Part shown: in pieces, positions 31,009 through 35,624 of the stretch
Numbering within the stretch: the stretch's first letter is position 1
How the letters are laid out: each line of letters begins with the position of its first letter
DNA from: JBBDIK01 sp964640385
Lineage (GTDB): Bacteria > Actinomycetota > UBA4738 > JBBDHU01
DNA: 35,624 bases
Direction of reading: 5' to 3'
NCBI GenBank assembly: GCA_964640385.1
Contig: CAZXFL010000019.1
Location: 1-35,624 of the forward strand
Notes under the pieces: model-generated
Told to the model about the DNA's origin: nothing
The model's input: only the letters and a program-made list of their open reading frames with translations
The model's database searches: none
Position numbers and translations under genes: made by a program

Positions 31009-31545
31009 GTATCGGTTGAAGCGAGGATCAACGGGAGGATCAGATCCGCCCAGGTACGGCTGGTCGGCGCCGACGGCGCACAGATCGGTGTCGTTCCCCT
31101 GGAGGACGCCATCGGGCGAGCCCGGGATCTGGACCTCGATCTGGTCGAAGTAGCTCCGAACGCTGACCCACCCGTCTGCCGGATCATGGATTACGGCAAG
31201 TTCAAGTACGAGCGGGACATCCGCCAGAAGGAGGCCCGCAAGAAGCAGGTTCGGGTTGAGGTCAAGGAGATCAAGTTCCGGCCCAAGATCGACCCCCACG
31301 ACTACGCCACGAAGAAGGGGCACGTGGAGCGGTTCCTCAAGCACGGAGCGCGGGTCAAGGTGACCATCATGTTCCGCGGGCGCGAGATGGCGCACACGGA
31401 ACTTGGGCGCAAGATCCTGGATCGGCTGGTAGCGGACCTCGACGGCCTGGCCGTTGTGGACGCCATGCCGAAGCAGGACGGGCGCAATATGGTCATGGTG
31501 ATCGCGCCGAGCAAGAAACCGACGACCGCCGCAGAGAAGCTATGA
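31009..31545 (+). CDS. infC: Translation initiation factor IF-3 (start codon unclear)
   Basis: IF3 keeps ribosomal subunits apart and checks the start codon and initiator tRNA. The protein is recognisable from EARINGRIRSAQVRLVG through LDLVEVAPNADPPVCRIMDYGKFKYE (signature) to KQDGRNMVMVIAPSK, about 175 residues. No ATG, GTG or TTG lies in this frame between the TGA at 31000-31002 and the ATG at 31186, which is within the conserved domain and too late. The ribosome site GGAGGTGA (30995-31002) places initiation around 31005-31012; the near-cognate GTA at 31009 (9 bases on) is used here only as a marker. An unusual start (AUU in E. coli) is known for infC. A one-base error near 31016 is another explanation: it would bring ATC at 31011 into frame. 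Confidence 0.9.
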   Translation, partial: VSVEARINGRIRSAQVRLVGADGAQIGVVPLEDAIGRARDLDLDLVEVAPNADPPVCRIMDYGKFKYERDIRQKEARKKQVRVEVKEIKFRPKIDPHDYATKKGHVERFLKHGARVKVTIMFRGREMAHTELGRKILDRLVADLDGLAVVDAMPKQDGRNMVMVIAPSKKPTTAAEKL

Positions 31546-31730
31546 AGCAGAAGACACATCGAGGTGCAGCGAAGCGGTTCCGCATCACGCGGACCGGGAA
31601 AGTGCTGCACCGGAAGGCGACCGGCAACCACATGCTGACGAAGAAGCGCAGCAACCGGAAACGCCGGATCGAGGGCGACGCCGAGGTCACCGCCGAGAAG
31701 CGCGTGATCAAGCGGCTGTTGGGGGAGTAG
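31542..31730 (+). CDS. rpmI: 50S ribosomal protein L35
   Basis: 62 residues, very basic: KQKTHRGAAKRFRITRTGKV at the start and HMLTKKRSNRKRRI in the middle are the L35 signatures. The ATG overlaps the infC stop (ATGA). Part of the classical infC-rpmI-rplT set. Confidence 0.96.
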   Translation: MKQKTHRGAAKRFRITRTGKVLHRKATGNHMLTKKRSNRKRRIEGDAEVTAEKRVIKRLLGE

Positions 31731-31733
31731 ACG

Positions 31734-32087
31734 ATGGCCAGGGTCAAGCGAGCGGTCCACGGGCGTAAGAAGCGCAACGAGATCATGCGTGCCGCCAAGG
31801 GCTACCGCGGGGCTCGCTCCCGGCGCCCCCGCGTCGCCAAGGAGCAGCTGCTGCACTCGGGTGTCTACGCGTTCCGCGATCGCCGCGACCGCAAGGGCCA
31901 GTTCCGCCGGCTGTGGATCGCCCGGATCGGGGCAGCCGCCCGGCAGAACGGCATGTCCTACTCGACCTTCATCAGCGGCTTGAAGGGCGCCGGGATCGAT
32001 CTCGACCGCAAGATACTCGCGGACCTGGCGGTGACGGACCCCGGCGCCTTCTCGCAGCTCGCGGAGGCCGCGAAGCAGGGAGGATAG
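31734..32087 (+). CDS. rplT: 50S ribosomal protein L20
   Basis: 117 residues with the basic N-terminal extension (RVKRAVHGRKKRNEIMRAAKGYRG) and the globular core YAFRDRRDRKGQFRRLWIARI, SYSTFISGLKGAGIDLDRK. It is an early assembly protein of the large subunit and, in some bacteria, represses its own operon. Starts three bases after the rpmI stop; GGGGGAG just upstream serves as the ribosome site. Confidence 0.96.
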   Translation: MARVKRAVHGRKKRNEIMRAAKGYRGARSRRPRVAKEQLLHSGVYAFRDRRDRKGQFRRLWIARIGAAARQNGMSYSTFISGLKGAGIDLDRKILADLAVTDPGAFSQLAEAAKQGG

Positions 32088-32091
32088 GCAC

Positions 32092-33573
32092 GTGCCTTCC
32101 GAGGGCAACGTGATCTCCTCTACCCGCAATCCCAAGGTCACCGACGCCGTCCGGCTCAAGAAGCGAGGGCTCCGCGACGGCGACCGCCGCTTCTTGGCAG
32201 AAGGGGCGCAGGCGGTCGGCGAGCTCCTCTCGTCGGGGGCGGCTCCCGACCTCCTCTTCTCGACCGACCCGATGCACCCCGTCGTGGTCCTGGCGCAGGA
32301 GGCGGGCGTACAGGTCGCGATCGTGAGCGACCCCGTGATGGAGCGGTTGACCTCGACGGTGACCCCGCAGGGACTGGTCGCGGTGGTCCCCTTCGTGGAC
32401 GTCCCGCTCGAGGACCTGCCGGCGGACCCGCGGTGCGTGCCCATCCTGTGCACCTGCCGCGACCCGGGGAACGCGGGCACGGTGGTCCGATCCGCGGACG
32501 CCGCAGGCGCGGATGCCGTGATCTTCGCCGATACGTCGGTCGATGCGTACAACCCGAAGACCGTCCGGGCGACGGCGGGGTCGCTGTTTCACTTGCCGGT
32601 GATCCGGGGCGCGTCGGTAGCAGAGGCGGTCGCTGCGGTGCGGGCGCGAGGGTGCCGGGTGTTGGCCGCGTCCGCGGACGGGGACACCGACGTCTTCGAG
32701 GCCGATCTCGTCGGACCGGTCGCCTTCCTCTTCGGGAACGAGGCGTGGGGTCTGCCGCCGGAGGTGGCCGAGCTCGCCGATGCGAGCGTCCGCGTGCCGC
32801 TGAGCGGACGCGCAGAATCATTGAACCTGGCCGCCGCCGCGACCGTCTGCCTGTTCGAGTGGGCTCGGCAGAACCGGATGGACGACGAGTCGCCGGCGGG
32901 AGCGCGGCCGGAGACGGCGGGTCCCGAGTTGGCCGGGTTGATCGCGGCCGCAGCGCACGACCTGCGTTCCCCGGTCGCCGGGATGAGGAGCTTCGCCGGC
33001 ACGCTCCTGCATGGGGTCGACGAGCGTACTCAGCGGGCTTTGGTCGAAGGCATCGCCTACGACGCCGACCGGGCCGATCTGGTCGTCCAGCAGCTCGTCG
33101 ACGCCGCCCGTCTGGCGGCCGGGACGCTGGAACCGGCCACCGATGTGACCGACGTCGCCGACCTGGTCGGCCAACTCGCCGCGTTGCTGGCGGCCAACCC
33201 CGATCACCCCGAGGTTCGATGGAGCGGTCCCGGTCTGGAGGCCGTGGTGGATCGCGCGAGGCTCCGGAGCGCGCTGGCGTCCTGCATCGAGGCCGAGGTC
33301 TGGCACGCGACCGAAGGGTCGATCCAAGTCAGTGGGGAGCGGGCGGCGGATCACGTCAGGATCCGCATCCACCGGGACGGGAGCGAGCTCCCGGACCGGG
33401 CTGCGGCGGAGGCGCTCTTCCGCCCTCGGGGCCCCGGCGAGGGTGGCGGAAGCAAGCTGGGGTTGTACGTGGCCCGTGGGGTCGCGCAGGCGTTCGGCGG
33501 CAGCGTCACCGCCGGAACGGACGGCGGCGGGTTGTGGTTCGAGTTGGAGTATCCGCTGCCTGGTGGCGCGTGA
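32092..33573 (+). CDS. TrmH/SpoU RNA 2'-O-methyltransferase fused to a histidine-kinase-like module
   Basis: 493 residues in one uninterrupted frame. Residues 1-261 are a complete SpoU methyltransferase: an N-terminal substrate domain (STRNPKVTDAVRLKKRG), then the knot motifs RDPGNAGTVVRSADAAGA, FLFGNEAWGLP and SGRAESLNLAAAATVCLFEWAR. Such enzymes methylate ribose in 23S rRNA or tRNA. After a linker (263-284) comes a kinase core: H box AAAHDLRSPVAGMRSF with His289, an HATPase-like domain and the G2 box GGGSKLGLYVARGVAQAFGG (451-470). The N-box asparagines are replaced (SCIEAEVWH) and the first Asp of the G1 box is Arg, so ATP use is doubtful. No membrane segment or sensor domain. GGGAGG (32078-32083) lies 8 bases before the GTG. 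An in-frame ATG at 32878 could start a separate kinase part but has no ribosome site. Confidence 0.9.
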   Translation: MPSEGNVISSTRNPKVTDAVRLKKRGLRDGDRRFLAEGAQAVGELLSSGAAPDLLFSTDPMHPVVVLAQEAGVQVAIVSDPVMERLTSTVTPQGLVAVVPFVDVPLEDLPADPRCVPILCTCRDPGNAGTVVRSADAAGADAVIFADTSVDAYNPKTVRATAGSLFHLPVIRGASVAEAVAAVRARGCRVLAASADGDTDVFEADLVGPVAFLFGNEAWGLPPEVAELADASVRVPLSGRAESLNLAAAATVCLFEWARQNRMDDESPAGARPETAGPELAGLIAAAAHDLRSPVAGMRSFAGTLLHGVDERTQRALVEGIAYDADRADLVVQQLVDAARLAAGTLEPATDVTDVADLVGQLAALLAANPDHPEVRWSGPGLEAVVDRARLRSALASCIEAEVWHATEGSIQVSGERAADHVRIRIHRDGSELPDRAAAEALFRPRGPGEGGGSKLGLYVARGVAQAFGGSVTAGTDGGGLWFELEYPLPGGA

Positions 33574-33615
33574 GTCCGGGCCTTCCGGGGGCGCGGGAAC
33601 CCCTTGCTAGGGGAA

Positions 33616-34542
33616 CTATCCCTTCCCGGGCGGGCGGGGCAATTTCAGATCGGGGCAGTCGTAATGCCGGGGCCTCGGAGGCGGAGAAACGTCCGAGGAG
33701 AACGCGTCCACGATGTTGGAGGTCCGCATCCGCATCGCATTGAGGAGCCCGACGACTGGCTTTCCATTACCGGGACCACCTTCCTCGAAAGCTACCTCCA
33801 ATCTGAGGCGATGGTCCTTGTAGAGCTGGTTCTGAATCTCGGTGGGGGTCATGGGTGTGAGGAGCCCGACCTCGATTATCGGGTCGCCATCTTTGATTGG
33901 CCTCCGGGAATGCTTGAGAAGCTTCGGGGTCATTTTCTGGGGGGCCCTATCAGTGACCAAGAGTCTGAAGGCGAGTTCCGACGCATCTTTGGGACCGAGT
34001 CTGGATGGACGGATGAGGACGATTGCGGGCGAGCGGTGCTTGTCCCGATTCCAAAGGTCATGGAGCATCCACAGAGGGTCTCGCTCGCCAAAGTTCCGCG
34101 CAGAGAACGGCTGTTCCAGTTTGAACCGTTCCCAGAGCATCGGATCAACGCCACGAAGGGCGGCCTTGTGCCCAGACGCCCATTTCCCGGAACTGATGAA
34201 GATCGGAAAATGGACATTGCGCCACCAGCAATCGTAGGGAATCGGCTCCCTCGGGACCTTGCGTTGCCGAGTGACAGTCAACGCCCAGGCAAGTTGATCA
34301 AGTGCAGAGCGCAGCCCGTGGACGACCTCCCCGACGAGAACCGATATTTCAGCGTCGGGAAGGCGCACGTCGTCGAGGGTGAAGATGCGGACCGTTGCCT
34401 TGCTGCCATCTGGATTGGGCTCGGCCTCGAATCGGTATGGCTTGCTTTTGAGGAAGGTCTTGATGGCGTCGTTGATCTCGCTGATGTGACCGTCCGCTCG
34501 GGAGAGCTTCTGAGCGATGACTTCGAGGGGTACGTAAGCCAT
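33616..34542 (-). CDS. Hypothetical protein, mobile-region type, with conserved RSALDxLAW segment
   Basis: 308 residues from the ATG at 34542 (MAYVPLEVIAQKLSRADGHI). The N-terminal half has a helical start, a short acidic beta stretch (YRFEAEPNPDGSKATVRIFT) and VGEVVHGLRSALDQLAWALT, a pattern I recognise from uncharacterised actinobacterial proteins often found near phage and insertion elements. The helical RSALD segment recalls HEPN-type helices, but the HEPN RxxxxH motif is not evident, so no function is assigned. The frame continues upstream to 34722, but that part overlaps the small plus-strand gene and reads as a shadow. G+C is clearly lower than in the housekeeping genes, a sign of transfer. 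Confidence 0.6.
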   Translation of the reverse strand: MAYVPLEVIAQKLSRADGHISEINDAIKTFLKSKPYRFEAEPNPDGSKATVRIFTLDDVRLPDAEISVLVGEVVHGLRSALDQLAWALTVTRQRKVPREPIPYDCWWRNVHFPIFISSGKWASGHKAALRGVDPMLWERFKLEQPFSARNFGERDPLWMLHDLWNRDKHRSPAIVLIRPSRLGPKDASELAFRLLVTDRAPQKMTPKLLKHSRRPIKDGDPIIEVGLLTPMTPTEIQNQLYKDHRLRLEVAFEEGGPGNGKPVVGLLNAMRMRTSNIVDAFSSDVSPPPRPRHYDCPDLKLPRPPGKG

Positions 34543-34563
34543 GACGCGTAGAATGGAGGAACG

Positions 34564-34740
34564 ATGCCAAAGAAGCAAAGCGACGACCTTAGCCGCAAGG
34601 GTGAGCCCAAGCAGGAAACCGACAAGGGGCTCAAGATTCCCGTCCCCAAGCGGAGCGAGTTCCTGCGCGACCTCGGGAAGGTCGCCCCTAAGCCTGAGGA
34701 ATCCGAGAAAGAGCCACGCCAAACACCCCGCGACGAATAG
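34564..34740 (+). CDS. Small hydrophilic protein (58 aa) of unknown function
   Basis: ATG at 34564 after GGAGGA (34555-34560), with a TAGAAT -10-like box at 34549-34554. The product starts MPKKQSDDLSRKGEP, contains KGLKIPVPKRSEFLRDLGKV and ends in a charged tail, EEPxxP-like in composition. About 40 percent of residues are charged. The core KGLxIPVPKRxxFxxxLxK looks like a family of short actinobacterial proteins I have seen near mobile genes, function unknown. It diverges from the gene at 34542 and its last 53 bases overlap the 3' end of the transposase in antisense. Too short for common ORF cut-offs. Confidence 0.55.
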   Translation: MPKKQSDDLSRKGEPKQETDKGLKIPVPKRSEFLRDLGKVAPKPEESEKEPRQTPRDE

Positions 34741-35624
34741 GCGCCTTGCGGTAGTTGTAGCGGAAGGCGTATTCGTCCAGGTACGACTGGAGGTACTTGG
34801 TCGAGACGGCGTGATAGTTCCCGCCGATCCCGCGCTTGACGGTTGCCCAGAATCCCTCGATCGAGTTCGTGTGGATGTTCCCGCTTACGTAGACACCCTG
34901 GGCATGATTCACGCGGGCGTGCCGGTACCCCAGGTCCCCGAGATCGCGGTAGGCGTAGGACTCGTCCGTATAGACCGTGGACTCGGGCAGGATGCGCTCT
35001 TTGGTGGTCGGCATCAGGTGGCGCTTTCCGGTGCCGCCAACGACCTTCACGACCACCTTGCCGCCCACTCCGCTGGCCGGACGCTGCACCATTCCGAGTA
35101 CGGGTGTCTTGGAAACTCCGCCGGGGCCCATCTTCGGCCGCTTGTTCTCGTGCTTCCACTTGTCTTTGCCGCCGAAGTAGGACTCGTCCACCTCGACGGT
35201 TCCTTCGAGCTGGTCGGAGTCATCCTGCTCAAGCAGGGTGCGAATCTTGTTCGCCATGCGCCATGCGGTCTTGTAGGTCACGCCAAGCTCGCGCTCCAGA
35301 TGCTTGGCCGATACTCCGCAGCGAGTGCTGGTCATCAGGTACACGGCGTAGAACCACAGCTTGAGCGACGTGGCCGAGTTCTGGAAGATCGTCCCGACCT
35401 GCGGATGCACCCGATGGCCGCAGAACTGGCAGGAGTAGGACGCCCGGAGGCGCTCCCGGTGGTGCTTGGTCACGCGCTCACACGTCGGGCAGTAGACCCC
35501 ATCCGGGTATCGGTGATCCAAGAGCCATTCGAGGCATGCGGCGTCGTCTGGAAACTCGCGCTCGAACTCCATGAGGGAGTAGCGCGACTCCGAGGCCGAT
35601 CCTCGCTTCGGGTTGTTTCGGTCT
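34688..35624 (-). CDS. IS1595-family transposase (runs off the window)
   Basis: ISXO2-like DDE transposase. From the ATG at 35572 it has 294 residues: the N-terminal EFPDDAACLEWLLDHRYPDG, a zinc ribbon (CPTC at about 28-31 and CQFC at about 48-51), the helix-turn-helix GVSAKHLERELGVTYKTAWRM, then VEVDESYFGGK (first Asp), VYTDESYAYRDL (second Asp) and HTNSIEGFWATVKRGIGG (Asn/Glu region). All key residues are intact, so the enzyme could be active. The same frame stays open upstream to the window edge and encodes RNNPKRGSASESRYSL, which fits the usual start of this family, so the true start probably lies beyond 35624. The second terminal repeat is therefore also outside. Confidence 0.9.
   Translation of the reverse strand, partial: DRNNPKRGSASESRYSLMEFEREFPDDAACLEWLLDHRYPDGVYCPTCERVTKHHRERLRASYSCQFCGHRVHPQVGTIFQNSATSLKLWFYAVYLMTSTRCGVSAKHLERELGVTYKTAWRMANKIRTLLEQDDSDQLEGTVEVDESYFGGKDKWKHENKRPKMGPGGVSKTPVLGMVQRPASGVGGKVVVKVVGGTGKRHLMPTTKERILPESTVYTDESYAYRDLGDLGYRHARVNHAQGVYVSGNIHTNSIEGFWATVKRGIGGNYHAVSTKYLQSYLDEYAFRYNYRKAPIRRGVFGVALSRIPQA

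Noticed and set aside
30837..31019. A 60-codon frame ending at the TGA 31017-31019 before infC
   Set aside because: It begins before the promoter and has no coding character. Only its last codons, from the ATG at 31002, are relevant to the infC start problem.
25145..32094. An identical 14-mer, AGGATAGGCACGTG, at the starts of rpe and the methyltransferase fusion
   Set aside because: A couple of shared 14-mers are expected by chance in 35 kb, and part of the word is a ribosome site or -10 box in each case; no other copy was seen.
33604..34551. A 315-codon plus-strand frame opposite the hypothetical gene
   Set aside because: The minus-strand product has the recognisable VGEVVHGLRSALDQLAW pattern; the plus-strand product has no coherent features and no ribosome site.
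34543..34722. N-terminal membrane-like extension of the minus-strand hypothetical protein
   Set aside because: It overlaps the small plus-strand gene on the opposite strand and precedes a family-like start (MAYVPLEV); the hydrophobic stretch is probably a mirror of Lys/Glu-rich codons.

Overview
The window is high-GC DNA from an actinobacterium (Actinomycetota), probably an uncultured lineage known from a scaffolded assembly, because two runs of exactly 100 N interrupt genes. Three things point to Actinomycetota: an actinobacterial-type integration host factor (mihF) next to gmk-rpoZ-coaBC-metK-priA; the order aroC-aroK-aroB-aroQ-pepQ-efp-nusB, which matches the order I recall from Mycobacterium; and a PriA that has lost its helicase motifs. 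A type IV pilus pilMNO cluster and a class 1B PyrD/PyrK pair argue against a typical mycobacterium or streptomycete. I cannot place it to class.

Layout. 1-2951: a BldC/excisionase-like regulator behind an unusual repeat-rich leader, then pilM, pilN, pilO (N and O broken by a gap) and a PilP-like inner-membrane protein. 3001-7994: a tightly overlapping operon for shikimate/chorismate synthesis followed by pepQ, efp and nusB. 7991-8203: tatA, convergent with nusB, preceded by three perfect 31-bp tandem repeats that each carry a -10-like box and a ribosome-binding site. 8373-18197: a complete pyrimidine operon pyrR-B-C-carA-carB-pyrK-D-F, controlled by a PyrR-binding leader. 18215-21865: mihF, gmk, rpoZ, coaBC, metK. 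21884-26786: priA, def, fmt, rpe and a response regulator with a GGDEF-type domain. 26848-30811: an FMN riboswitch and ribD-ribE-ribBA-ribH, ending with a cupin gene. 30898-33573: a translation operon infC-rpmI-rplT and a TrmH/SpoU RNA methyltransferase fused in frame to a histidine-kinase-like module. 33616-35624: a lower-GC mobile region with an IS1595-type transposase, a hypothetical gene and a small gene. It lies where pheST often follows in such operons.

The most interesting points are these. (1) The methyltransferase-kinase fusion, whose kinase half keeps its phospho-acceptor histidine and G2 box but has lost the N-box asparagine. (2) An infC leader with a strong promoter, a short probably leaderless ORF that overlaps an intrinsic terminator, and an infC reading frame without any ATG/GTG/TTG start. 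This could work as an IF3-sensing attenuator. (3) A pyr leader in which a PyrR site, a 15-codon leader ORF and a terminator overlap, the leader ORF ending in TGATG at pyrR. (4) The triplicated tatA leader. (5) Catalytic or cofactor-site substitutions in AroQ, PyrD and PyrK.

Most genes in each operon overlap by 1-20 nt (ATGA, GTGA or TGATG junctions), so translational coupling is the rule. Several transcription units appear to start leaderless or nearly so (aroC, metK, rpe).
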